A stretch of 48,388 nt of DNA from a virus, in the IMG/VR virus record IMGVR_UViG_3300032278_000015, positions 1-48,388 of that record. The stretch is one strand, 5' to 3'. Shown here piece after piece: positions 37,686 through 46,507 of the stretch. Under the pieces are notes generated by a model, which saw nothing but the letters and a program-made list of their open reading frames with translations, was not told the DNA's origin and did no database searches. Within the stretch, counting starts at the first letter, position 1, and each line of letters begins with the position of its first letter. The translations under genes were made by a program, and so were the position numbers.

Positions 37686-40234
37686 TGCCAAATATTTATT
37701 CTGATACTATTAGTCGGAGTAATTTTCCAGCGTCGTCCATGCGGGCGAAATACTTTGCTTTTGAGGGTGGGGAAATTCTTACCGACCCCGCTTTGTCAGC
37801 ACCTCCCGGCAGTCTTTTGTACGGGAAGAACTATGAGGTTTACCCGGAGGGCGGTTATCGTCGTATAGATGGATTTGAGCGATACGATGGGCGGACAAAG
37901 CCATCCGAAAGCATCTACTGGATACTTGAGTTTCAGACCGGAACTACTGCGACAGTAGATACAAATATAATTACCGGCTCTATATCCGGCGCCACCGCTG
38001 AACTTGTTTCTACTTCAGTCGTAGAAAGTGGTTCTTACGCTGGCAATGATGCAGTTGGATATATGGTGATTGCTCTACTCACGGATAGTTTTCAGGTGGG
38101 AGAGAATATTCAAGTCAGTGCCTCGACGGTTGCGGTAGTAAAGACGGTCGAAAAGTCTCTTGGAGCATCAACAGATGCCCTCGATGCTACATATTCTCAG
38201 GCTTCTATAGAAAGGGCGAGATCAAAGATTGGGACTGTAACCGGATCAGGAGCGATCCGTGGAGTCTGGGTATATAACGGAGTCACTTACGCATTTAGGA
38301 ATAATGCTGGCGGTACGGCGTGCATTATGCACAAGGCTTCCGCTGCCGGATGGTCTGAGGTTGATCTTGGTTCATATATAAAGTTTGACCGAGGCAGTGA
38401 AGCCTTTTCAGAAGGCGACACGATAAAACAGAACGGGACAAACACTACAGCCATTGTCAGGCGCATAGTCGTAAGGGCGGGAACTTACGCTATTGTTGAT
38501 GCCGAAGGGTTGTTTGTTCTTTCTGACGTAAAGCATGGCACGGCCTCCGCAACAGTAACCGCAGGCGGCTCCGGTTATTCAACCGCCCCGACAGTGACCT
38601 TTACCGCCGCACCAGTTGGCGGCACTACTACCGCAGGCACGGCCACGGTATCTGCCGGTGCTGTTACCGCGATTAATATTACAACGAAAGGTTCTGGGTA
38701 TCTAACCGCCCCAACCATTAGCTTTGGTGGCCCCGGAACAAGCGCTGCTGCAACAGCAGTACTAGATGCGTTTGCCGATAATCAAACGCTCTATAAATAT
38801 GACACTACCTTGTCTAGCGGGATTAACGCTTCAGTTACGGTTATTCCTGTAACGGATGTAACAGATTTTCCTGACGCCGGGACTATCGCCATAGGGGCGG
38901 AACTAATAACCTACACCGGGAAAACCGGTTCAACGAGTCTAACTGGTTGCGTTCGTGGGTCTCACGGCACTACAGCGGCATCACATTTGTCCGCTGCGGT
39001 TGTTTTCGCCCACAGGGCTTTATCGAACGAGGCGCGGGTAATTGTTACGTTGGTCCCTAGCGGTCGATATAAGTTTGTCAACTACAACTTTGGAGGAAGC
39101 GCCACAACCAACAGGATGTATGGGTGTGACGGATTCAATACAGCATTTGAGTATGACGGAACATACTGGGTTCCAATCTTTACTGGAATGTCGGTCGATA
39201 CTCCGGTGCATATTGCTTCGCATAAGAAGCAACTGTTTCTGGCCTTTCATAAAGGCTCTTTGCAGCACTCCGGTATAGGTGAGCCATATTCTTGGACGGT
39301 TATAAGTGGTGCGGCAGAACTTGGGACTGGTGATGAAATTACCGGGTTACAGGTTATGCGTGGTGATGCGATGGCTATATTTAACCGCAATCGCACTTAC
39401 ATACTTTATGGAACCAGTAGCCTCGATTGGAATCTAAAAACATTCTCCAATCAGTCTGGAGCGGTTGAACACACTATACAAGACCTGACTGAGATCATTT
39501 ATCTGGACGACAGAGGTGTAACAAACCTGTCTGCTGTAAATGCTTTCGGCGATTTTGCAATATCGTCTTTGAGTAAGAAGATAAAGCCTGTTATTGACTC
39601 AAAGATTGGCACGTCTATTGCATCTGTAAGGGTTAGGTCAAAAGGGCAGTATCGGTTGTTTTTTACTGACGGCTCTGCCATCTACGGAACGTTTGCCGGG
39701 AACAAACTTGCTGGCTTTATAAGGGTTGATCTTGGGAAAGTGGTTTATACCGTTTGTTCGGCAGAGGACTCAGATGGTAACGAGATTTTATTTTTTGGAT
39801 CGGACGATGGATACGTTTATCAGATGGACAAGGGTACATCGTTTGATGGCTCAAAAGTGGAAGCGATGTTGCGGTTATCTTACTACCACTACGATACGCC
39901 AACCAGAAATAAAAGATTTAGGAAGATTCATTTTGAAATGTCGGCAGATACAGATGTTACTCTGAAATTTGTTCCGGCATATTCATACGACGATCCGCTT
40001 GTTCCCGCCGCTAGGGAGCAGTCAGTATCTATTAGCGGCGGCGGCGGTTATTGGAACATTCATAACTGGAACACATTCAACTGGAGTTCCGCTGTCATTT
40101 CCACAGCAGAGAATAATATAGAAGGCGTGGGAACGAACATGGGGTTACTCATTCTTTCTGAGGCTACATATGAACAGCCGCATACATTGCAGGGAGTAAC
40201 TGTGCATTATTCGCCACGGAGGATTAGGCGCTAA
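37685..40234 (+). CDS. Tail nozzle-like protein with glycine-rich repeat insert
   Basis: 849 residues. The N-terminal DPALSAPPGSLLYGKNYEVYPEGGYRRIDG and the later beta-propeller-like stretches (LFLAFHKGSLQHSGIGEP; MYGCDGFNTAFEYDG) fit nozzle proteins of short-tailed phages. Residues about 295-355 hold two copies of a GSGY.TAPT(V/I).F repeat, a beta-sandwich element seen in phage fibres. It probably closes the tail channel under the adaptor. Call rests on position plus fold impression. Confidence 0.7.
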   Translation: MPNIYSDTISRSNFPASSMRAKYFAFEGGEILTDPALSAPPGSLLYGKNYEVYPEGGYRRIDGFERYDGRTKPSESIYWILEFQTGTTATVDTNIITGSISGATAELVSTSVVESGSYAGNDAVGYMVIALLTDSFQVGENIQVSASTVAVVKTVEKSLGASTDALDATYSQASIERARSKIGTVTGSGAIRGVWVYNGVTYAFRNNAGGTACIMHKASAAGWSEVDLGSYIKFDRGSEAFSEGDTIKQNGTNTTAIVRRIVVRAGTYAIVDAEGLFVLSDVKHGTASATVTAGGSGYSTAPTVTFTAAPVGGTTTAGTATVSAGAVTAINITTKGSGYLTAPTISFGGPGTSAAATAVLDAFADNQTLYKYDTTLSSGINASVTVIPVTDVTDFPDAGTIAIGAELITYTGKTGSTSLTGCVRGSHGTTAASHLSAAVVFAHRALSNEARVIVTLVPSGRYKFVNYNFGGSATTNRMYGCDGFNTAFEYDGTYWVPIFTGMSVDTPVHIASHKKQLFLAFHKGSLQHSGIGEPYSWTVISGAAELGTGDEITGLQVMRGDAMAIFNRNRTYILYGTSSLDWNLKTFSNQSGAVEHTIQDLTEIIYLDDRGVTNLSAVNAFGDFAISSLSKKIKPVIDSKIGTSIASVRVRSKGQYRLFFTDGSAIYGTFAGNKLAGFIRVDLGKVVYTVCSAEDSDGNEILFFGSDDGYVYQMDKGTSFDGSKVEAMLRLSYYHYDTPTRNKRFRKIHFEMSADTDVTLKFVPAYSYDDPLVPAAREQSVSISGGGGYWNIHNWNTFNWSSAVISTAENNIEGVGTNMGLLILSEATYEQPHTLQGVTVHYSPRRIRR

Positions 40235-42091
40235 ATGGCTAACGATTATTATACAAGACAAGGTTCCTATACGCAGGGAACCCTAGCGAGAGGCGACGTT
40301 GTTAAGTCGGATTTTGATGCGCTGGTTACTGCTTGGGATACTGGACAAACCAATCTCAAGCGGGCGCTCAAACTTCCAGATGAAGGCTCTCCCCAAACGG
40401 ACTTTGCAATAACCGCAAACGCCGCAACTAGGGCGACTAAAGCATTGGGGTTTGATTCCGCTGGCGCTCTGGAGTTGCAGGCCGGTGTGGGCAGTTGGGA
40501 AGGAACTTGGGCAACATCAACAGCATATACCTTGAGGGATGTGGTTGTTGATGGCGCGGCAGGTGCCAACACAGACAACCTGTATATATGTATTGTCGCC
40601 CACACTTCAGGCACATGGGCAACAGACTTATCCGCCGCAAAGTGGGAATTGATGATCAATGTTTCTGAGGCACGCGAGTGGGCGCGTAAGACTACCGGAA
40701 TCGTCGATTCTACCGATTACAGTTCCAAGGCTTGGGCTATAGGGGGAACGGATGTAACGGACACAGCAAGTCGTGGCGCATCCAAAGAGTGGGCCATCGA
40801 GACTTCTGGAACTGTTGATACATCCTCTTACTCAAGCAAAGAATATGCACAAGGAACTCAGGCATCTACGGGCGGTTCATCGAAGGACTATGCGCAGAAA
40901 ACAAATGGAGGAGTTAGTGGGGCAACATCAGATCACTCTTCCAAGGCATGGGCCGTGGGTGGTACGGGCGTCACCACAACAGCCTCTAAGGGTGCTGCTA
41001 AAGAATGGGCGACGGGTGTCTTAGTTGATACCGCTGAATATTCCGCAAAAGAATATGCCATAGGTACTACTGTAGCGGCTGGTTCGGCTAAAGATTGGGC
41101 TATGCAAGCGAGTGGGACAGTCGATGGGTCTTCCTACTCCGCAAAATATAATGCCGATGCCGCCGCGACATCAGCTTCGGCTAGTTCGACATCAGCTTCG
41201 GCTAGTTCGACATCAGCTTCTGCCAGTTCGACGAGCGCGACTGCCGCTGCAAGTTCAGAAACTGCCGCTGCAAGTTCAGCAACTGGTGCCGCAAGTTCAG
41301 CCACTGCCGCCGCCGCTAGTTATGACTCATTCGATGATCGGTACTTAGGAGTCAAAAGCGCGGACGTAGCCGTTGATAACGACGGCAACGCTTTGGTTGA
41401 TGGGGCTTTATATTTTAATACGACCAACAATGTAATGATGGTCTACGACTTGGGTGGTACGACTTGGAATAGAACCACACCAACCACATCTGACCAGACT
41501 AAGATCAATACGGTCAGCGGGATTGCAGCTAATGTAACGACAGTTGCTGGAATCTCGGCTAATGTAACGACAGTTGCGGGTATCTCAGCTAACGTAACGT
41601 CGGTTGCAGGCGATGCGACGGATATTGGTGTGGTTGCCGGTGCAATCTCTCCAACTGACAATGTTGGAACGGTTGCCACGAATGTCGCTAATGTTAATTT
41701 AACGGGCGGCTCCATAGCGAACGTCAACCTAACAGGCGGATCAATAGCCAACGTTAATACAGTAGCCGGGTCAATCGCTGATGTTAATCGTTATGCTAAC
41801 GAATACACGATTAGCGCATCAACACCGGTTGGCCCATCTACGGGTGACTTGTGGTACGACTCTACGGCTAATGTTCTCAAATATTACAACGGGACATCGT
41901 GGGCGGCACTTGCTGGTGACACTGATGTTCTTGTTGGGGTGTCCGCAAACGACAGTACAGCGGGATACTTAAATGGGAAACTTGTTGGTGGGACTGGTGT
42001 GACACTAACAGAAAACAACGATGGGTCTAATGAGTCATTGACCATCACATTTGCGGACAATTCAATACCGATGGCAATAGCGCTTGGATAA
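40235..42091 (+). CDS. Main tail fibre with tandem repeats
   Basis: 618 residues. Early segments repeat EWA...SS.YSSK-AxG units (about 145-300), then Ser/Ala-rich tandem repeats from 21-bp DNA repeats (41168-41230 and 41239-41301). DDRYLGVKSADVAVD follows, then beta-helix-like repeats SANVTTVAG (three 30-bp units from 41528) and NLTGGSIAN (two). The pattern SFDDRYLG...YFNTTNN is typical of marine phage fibre proteins. It probably trimerises. No autoprotease or chaperone motif seen. Confidence 0.82.
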   Translation: MANDYYTRQGSYTQGTLARGDVVKSDFDALVTAWDTGQTNLKRALKLPDEGSPQTDFAITANAATRATKALGFDSAGALELQAGVGSWEGTWATSTAYTLRDVVVDGAAGANTDNLYICIVAHTSGTWATDLSAAKWELMINVSEAREWARKTTGIVDSTDYSSKAWAIGGTDVTDTASRGASKEWAIETSGTVDTSSYSSKEYAQGTQASTGGSSKDYAQKTNGGVSGATSDHSSKAWAVGGTGVTTTASKGAAKEWATGVLVDTAEYSAKEYAIGTTVAAGSAKDWAMQASGTVDGSSYSAKYNADAAATSASASSTSASASSTSASASSTSATAAASSETAAASSATGAASSATAAAASYDSFDDRYLGVKSADVAVDNDGNALVDGALYFNTTNNVMMVYDLGGTTWNRTTPTTSDQTKINTVSGIAANVTTVAGISANVTTVAGISANVTSVAGDATDIGVVAGAISPTDNVGTVATNVANVNLTGGSIANVNLTGGSIANVNTVAGSIADVNRYANEYTISASTPVGPSTGDLWYDSTANVLKYYNGTSWAALAGDTDVLVGVSANDSTAGYLNGKLVGGTGVTLTENNDGSNESLTITFADNSIPMAIALG

Positions 42092-42141
42092 AATTATGGA
42101 ACACACACATGAGTTACAAACTTACACTGCGGAGTTGACGT

Positions 42142-42477
42142 ATGGCTAATGACTTTATTAACGCAGGGAAGAATCTTACAAATAGTACCCGGACGGATGT
42201 GTATCAAATAACCGGCTCTGGTAATACTGCGGTAGTGCATTCAGTCACTGTGGCCAACACTCATGGCACAAGTTCTGTCGATGTAACGCTAGAAGTATAC
42301 GATAACAGCACTACAACGTATTTCCCGGTTACCTCAACTGTCCCGGTTCCGGCGGATTCTACCCTTGTACTGGAAAACGTGAAATTGAATTTAGAACAGG
42401 ATGACAAGATATGTGCAACATCCTCTAACGGTAGTGGGAACTTAACAGTTTTCGCATCAATACTGAAGATATCATAA
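42142..42477 (+). CDS. Small beta-sandwich virion protein
   Basis: 111 residues, beta-strand-rich (TRTDVYQITGSGNTAVVHSV, SSVDVTLEVYDNSTTTYF). Ig-like head or tail decoration proteins look similar. It follows the main fibre by 50 nt and is one base short of overlapping the next fibre gene's ATG (TAATG). Role unknown. Confidence 0.7.
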   Translation: MANDFINAGKNLTNSTRTDVYQITGSGNTAVVHSVTVANTHGTSSVDVTLEVYDNSTTTYFPVTSTVPVPADSTLVLENVKLNLEQDDKICATSSNGSGNLTVFASILKIS

Positions 42478-43025
42478 TGTCATATTTAGGCGCGACGCAA
42501 CTTAAAGCAAGTGATATTAGGAATGCTGGCCCGACGACTGCCAGCGGCGGGGAAACTTATGTAGATGCCGCTTGGAACGCTCCGAATATTCAATCTCTAT
42601 TGCTTATTATAAATGGCATTAAGCAGGCAACGGATGCGTATACGATAGGCGGGACTCCTACAAGATTAACGTTTGTTGGTTTTACGCTCACCGCTGGTGA
42701 CGTTTGGGAAATTATAGGCATCAATGATGTTGGCCAAACGGTAACCCCTGCTGATGGAACGGTCAATCTTGCAAAGATGGATGCAGGGACTGTTACTTCT
42801 GGATACTTCCTAAAGACTGACGGAAGTTCTCTTTCTTGGTCTGAAGTTAGTAGCCCAACCGTAGGCGACATCACCACAGCGAATAACTTTTTCCAGAACT
42901 GGAATACAATCGATACAAACACAACTAGCACGTTCGCTACAACTATTAACGCCGCAATCATTGGACCAATAAGTGTTACAGGTTCTTATGTTTGGACTGT
43001 GAACGGCACTTTGAACATCCTTTAG
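42477..43025 (+). CDS. Fibre/adhesin protein of the 'YLG' paralog type
   Basis: 182 residues beginning SYLGATQLKAS, with LLIINGIKQATDAY and FTLTAGDVWEI typical of short phage fibre modules. The C-terminal 50 residues (FFQNWNTI...GPISVTGSYVWTVNGTLNI) closely resemble the end of the gene at 47847 and, more loosely, the one at 43956. The shared tail probably forms a trimer cap or a host-facing tip. Confidence 0.78.
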   Translation: MSYLGATQLKASDIRNAGPTTASGGETYVDAAWNAPNIQSLLLIINGIKQATDAYTIGGTPTRLTFVGFTLTAGDVWEIIGINDVGQTVTPADGTVNLAKMDAGTVTSGYFLKTDGSSLSWSEVSSPTVGDITTANNFFQNWNTIDTNTTSTFATTINAAIIGPISVTGSYVWTVNGTLNIL

Positions 43026-43034
43026 GAGTTAAAC

Positions 43035-43670
43035 ATGGCAAGTAAAATTTTAGTAGACGAACTGGCACCGCAATCACACGCGACAGACGTTACGATTACG
43101 ACAGGTAAAAAGATTGCTGGGGCTAACACTCAGTTCAAGATGACAGGGGGTGTTGCATCTAACATCATTGAGACAGATGGAGCAGGTAATTTATCATTTG
43201 TTGCCCCAACCGTCGGCTTGTCTAACGCTTGTCAGTTTAGATTGATTGCAGATTTCACAGGTGCCGCCAATCCAATTACTAATTGGGAGTTGATGGATAA
43301 CCCGCTAGGACAGGGACTTTTAGGCACAGCGGTTGCGGAGAGTTCTGGGACATTCACTTATCCAGCGGGCGGAACAGGGTATTGGCTAATTATATTCAAA
43401 TCCCAAGCAGAGGGTTCTGCCCATTGTCACGTTATTATTGATATATCGACAACTACAAATAACTCGACATATGCAAAAGCGGCAGAGGGTCGGGCGGGAA
43501 CATATTATGGACACTGTAACCCAACGGCATATTATATACAGAAAGTGACTGATCTTACTTTGGATAAGGTGAGACTTAATACGAATTTCAGCACTGCCAC
43601 AGTAACGACACATGGTGATACAGACTTCAATGAAACGACTGTCTCATTTATCAAGTGCGGCGTATTATAA
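43035..43670 (+). CDS. Fibre/adhesin protein with C1q-like domain
   Basis: 211 residues; starts MASKILVDELAP, the short N-terminal anchor shared with other genes here. The C-terminal half is a jelly-roll of C1q type (GTFTYPAGGTGYWLIIFKSQ; ETTVSFIKCGVL at the end). Likely host or surface binding. Confidence 0.75.
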   Translation: MASKILVDELAPQSHATDVTITTGKKIAGANTQFKMTGGVASNIIETDGAGNLSFVAPTVGLSNACQFRLIADFTGAANPITNWELMDNPLGQGLLGTAVAESSGTFTYPAGGTGYWLIIFKSQAEGSAHCHVIIDISTTTNNSTYAKAAEGRAGTYYGHCNPTAYYIQKVTDLTLDKVRLNTNFSTATVTTHGDTDFNETTVSFIKCGVL

Positions 43671-43679
43671 AGGAGACAT

Positions 43680-43955
43680 ATGATGGCGCGACCACAACAT
43701 ATTGAAGATGTATTGGTAACATTGCGCGATGGACAATGGTTTAGTTGGAGCGGTTCTAAGGTTTATGAAAACCTAGTTATGCTAACAGATGAAGAAACGC
43801 CAACCAACAGCGAATTGGAAACGAAACTCTCTACTATGCAATCAGAATGGGATGCGGAGCAAGCGGCTCATTCTGAAGATACGTCGAGTGCTAAAGTTAA
43901 GTTGGCTGCGCTAGGACTCTCTGAAAACGAAATCTCGGCTGCGTTTGGAATCTAA
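43680..43955 (+). CDS. Probable fibre assembly protein
   Basis: 91 residues; AAAGGAG before the ATG. N-terminal strand part (VLVTLRDGQWFSWSGSKVYE) followed by a helical C-terminus (SELETKLSTMQSEWDAEQAA, VKLAALGLSENEI). Small helical proteins inside fibre clusters are often fibre chaperones. Assignment by context. Confidence 0.6.
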   Translation: MMARPQHIEDVLVTLRDGQWFSWSGSKVYENLVMLTDEETPTNSELETKLSTMQSEWDAEQAAHSEDTSSAKVKLAALGLSENEISAAFGI

Positions 43956-44234
43956 ATGGCTACGACTAAAATCAGATCATCGTCTATCTTAGACGGGCAA
44001 GTTTCTATTGCTGACATTGTTGGTGGTGGTGCAGCTTCTGCCGGGACGTTTCTAAAACAAGACGGAACTTGGGCGGCGGCTGGAGCAAAAGACGATATAT
44101 TCTGGGAAAACAATACTACTGTATCGGATGATTACACATTGACGGGTAAAAATGCTGTGAGCGCTGGCCCTATTACGGTAGCCGATACTAAAACTGTAAC
44201 TGTAGCCGATGGCTATGTTTGGGTGATCGTATGA
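43956..44234 (+). CDS. Short fibre module protein
   Basis: 92 residues immediately after the previous stop. Contains GTFLKQDGTWAAAG and the tip motif NNTTVSDDYTLTGKNAVSAGPITVADT, a beta-helix cap common at fibre ends. Probably carries only the anchor and the tip. Confidence 0.75.
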   Translation: MATTKIRSSSILDGQVSIADIVGGGAASAGTFLKQDGTWAAAGAKDDIFWENNTTVSDDYTLTGKNAVSAGPITVADTKTVTVADGYVWVIV

Positions 44235-44818
44235 GTAAGTTATATGTAGATACAGTAGAGCCGGAAGGTGCAACCACGACATTAACCCTTGGCGCGAGTG
44301 GGGACACTGTATCAATCCCGGTTGGCGCAATTATTGCGAATAGCGGTTCAGCAACAGGTTTCGCAACAACCGTTAAACGTGCGGTGATTTGTGAACAGCA
44401 AGCATCTGGAGTTTCTGGCGGCGGGGCTACTAGCGGCTCTTGGGAGATCAGAGTATTAAATACAGAGATATACGATGATATTGGCCTTTCAATAGCAACA
44501 AATGTTTTCACTCTTCCTGCTGGAACTTATTACATCAAGTGGAATGCTCCTGCCCGTGGAGTGCATTCCCATATAAGCAGGCTTTACGATGTAACAAATA
44601 CTGCTGTAGTCGAGTACGGCACAACTGCCTACGATGCGGCTGCGCCTTATGACAACCACGGCAGTAGTGTTGGTCATGCAAAGGTCACGCCCAGCGGTGC
44701 AACTGGATATCGTATTGAGCATCAGGTGTATCAAACGGTCGCTAGTTATGGTTATGGCTACCCCGCCAGTTATTCGGTAGAAAAATACACGATGGTTGAG
44801 ATAGAGCAGCATTCCTAA
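44231..44818 (+). CDS. Fibre/adhesin protein with C1q-like domain
   Basis: 195 residues, ATGA-coupled. N-terminal MSKLYVDTVEPEGATTTLTL anchor, then a jelly-roll domain (WEIRVLNTEIYDDIGL, FTLPAGTYYIKWNAPARGVH, ending TMVEIEQHS). This is one of the anchor-plus-variable-domain set. Confidence 0.75.
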   Translation: MSKLYVDTVEPEGATTTLTLGASGDTVSIPVGAIIANSGSATGFATTVKRAVICEQQASGVSGGGATSGSWEIRVLNTEIYDDIGLSIATNVFTLPAGTYYIKWNAPARGVHSHISRLYDVTNTAVVEYGTTAYDAAAPYDNHGSSVGHAKVTPSGATGYRIEHQVYQTVASYGYGYPASYSVEKYTMVEIEQHS

Positions 44819-44836
44819 GATCATGGGACACATAAT

Positions 44837-45424
44837 ATGAGCAGTGAAATAAAAGCAAATAAATTAAGTCCGGGTTCTGGGAATGATGTCACTATGGGTG
44901 ATTCTGGTGATAAGTTTACATTCGCTTCAGGATCAGAAGTAGATTTGACCGGCGTGACCAAGACTGGGTTTCCAGCAACCGCAACAAATGCTCCTGCGTG
45001 GCATGTTGGTATAAACAGCGCGACCCAAAACATCCCCGATGCTTCTCAGACTATAGTGGAATTGGATGATGTAAAGTTTAATTCTGGATTTACTTGGGAC
45101 ACAGCAAATTACAAAGGTATTCCGGGGACAGCAGGAAAGTATGTAATTGGTGTTTATGCTGATTTTGATCCTACCTCTCAGGGCGCAATGTGGGTTTATT
45201 TATATAAAAATACAACATCTATTGCTTTTTTTGGATCAGAGGATACTGATGGGGTGCAGCATTTAAATAGCTTCGGTGGAACTACTATTGTTGATTTGAA
45301 TGATACAGATTATGTGCAAATGAAAGTTTACATAGACTTTCCTTCTGGGACGGCCACAATAAGGCAATATGACGCTACACAATGCGTAACATATATGTTG
45401 GGTTTTAAGTTGATGGGGATTTAG
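44837..45424 (+). CDS. Fibre/adhesin protein with C1q-like domain
   Basis: 195 residues. Starts MSSEIKANKLSPGSG, a diverged anchor. The C-terminal domain reads TWDTANYKGIPGTAGKYVIG, MWVYLYKNTTSIAFFG and VTYMLGFKLMGI, a C1q/TNF-type jelly roll. Probably a trimeric binding tip. Confidence 0.78.
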   Translation: MSSEIKANKLSPGSGNDVTMGDSGDKFTFASGSEVDLTGVTKTGFPATATNAPAWHVGINSATQNIPDASQTIVELDDVKFNSGFTWDTANYKGIPGTAGKYVIGVYADFDPTSQGAMWVYLYKNTTSIAFFGSEDTDGVQHLNSFGGTTIVDLNDTDYVQMKVYIDFPSGTATIRQYDATQCVTYMLGFKLMGI

Positions 45425-45425
45425 T

Positions 45426-45935
45426 ATGAGCAAAGTAAAAACAGATGCTATAGAAACCCGCGCAGGTGGAACGTCTGTACTGACTATTGGTACGGCTACG
45501 CAGACTATTAAGCTACCGGGCGGAACTCCGGGTGCTGGCAAATTCTTGCAATCAGACGCAGATGGTGACGCTAGTTGGGCTGCCGGTGGTGCAGATACAA
45601 GCCTAAGTAATTTAGTTGCCGCTGGAGCAGATAAAATAGTGAAGGCATGGGTTTGTTTTGATGGTGATCCCATGGCGATAAGGGATAGTTTTAACGTATC
45701 AAGTCTAACCGATATTGGTGTTGGTGTTTGGGATGTATTTTGGGATACAGATTTTGCTAATGCTAGTTATGCTGTGGTTGCGGGCGGGTCTGCTTCTTCT
45801 GGCGGTGGAGATTATATGCAAACCCAAAATACACTAATCACGGTTGCTAAAACACGGATATATGCATATACAAGCGGAGGTGGGTCGACTTGGGATCCAA
45901 ACTACGTTTCAATAGTTGCCATTGGAGATCAATAA
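45426..45935 (+). CDS. Fibre/adhesin protein with conserved fibre C-domain
   Basis: 169 residues. Anchor MSKVKTDAIETRAGGTSVLT, spacer PGAGKFLQSDADGDASW, then KAWVCFDGDPMAIRDSFNVS and DIGVGVWDVFWDTDFANASY, a domain very widespread in marine phage fibres. Ends VAIGDQ and overlaps the next gene by one base. Confidence 0.82.
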   Translation: MSKVKTDAIETRAGGTSVLTIGTATQTIKLPGGTPGAGKFLQSDADGDASWAAGGADTSLSNLVAAGADKIVKAWVCFDGDPMAIRDSFNVSSLTDIGVGVWDVFWDTDFANASYAVVAGGSASSGGGDYMQTQNTLITVAKTRIYAYTSGGGSTWDPNYVSIVAIGDQ

Positions 45936-46342
45936 TGAGAATAGTTTATCCAAATGACGATGGTGGTGTTTCTATTGTTGTTCCATCCCCGCATTGGATG
46001 GGAACAATGGAGGAACTTGCTGCCAAGGTTATTCCTGACGGCAAGGCATATAAAATTGTTGAAGATTCTGTTGTTTCAACAGACAGAACATTTAGAGATG
46101 CTTGGGAGAACTATGAGGATATTACTGTAAGTTTCCCAAAGGCAAAAGAAATAACTAAAAAGCGTTTGCGTCGGGAACGTAAACCTCTGCTGGAAGAGCA
46201 GGATATTCTTTTCATGAGGGCAGTAGAAACCAGCCAAGACAAAAGTGAGATTGTTACAGAAAAACAAAGACTGCGGGACATTACTGCATTAGTTGATGAT
46301 GCTACCACTCTCGATGAATTGAAGGGTTTGGAAGTATCCTAA
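45935..46342 (+). CDS. Tail fibre assembly-type protein
   Basis: 135 residues, TAATG overlap. N-terminal strand domain (IVYPNDDGGVSIVVPSP), then helices with KEITKKRLRRERKPLLEEQD and LFMRAVETSQDKSEIVTEKQ, a pattern of (R)R..R.PLL...D..(F/Y)MRA(V/L)E seen in fibre chaperone-like proteins of many phages. Probably helps fibre folding rather than forming the virion. Confidence 0.75.
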   Translation: MRIVYPNDDGGVSIVVPSPHWMGTMEELAAKVIPDGKAYKIVEDSVVSTDRTFRDAWENYEDITVSFPKAKEITKKRLRRERKPLLEEQDILFMRAVETSQDKSEIVTEKQRLRDITALVDDATTLDELKGLEVS

Positions 46343-46507
46343 GTGAGTTTTATAGTAGGCATAGCAAGGATAGCGCATTGGTTTTTAATACCGTTTCTGG
46401 TGGTATGGATGACAGTAGCACCGAATGACATGCTGCCAAGATGTCTCGCGGATGCGAAGGCACATGTAGCAGAACAATATAGAGGAAGTTATTTTGGCAC
46501 TAACTAA
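46343..46507 (+). CDS. Membrane microprotein (54 aa)
   Basis: GTG directly after the previous stop. N-terminal hydrophobic helix (SFIVGIARIAHWFLIPFLVVWMTVA) and a soluble tail with one cysteine. It overlaps the next gene by 14 nt. Single-TM product within the fibre cluster; a late membrane role is possible. Confidence 0.55.
   Translation: MSFIVGIARIAHWFLIPFLVVWMTVAPNDMLPRCLADAKAHVAEQYRGSYFGTN

Noticed and set aside
42098-42144. 17-codon frame between fibre and beta-sandwich gene
   Set aside because: Too short and no SD; the gap is only 50 nt.
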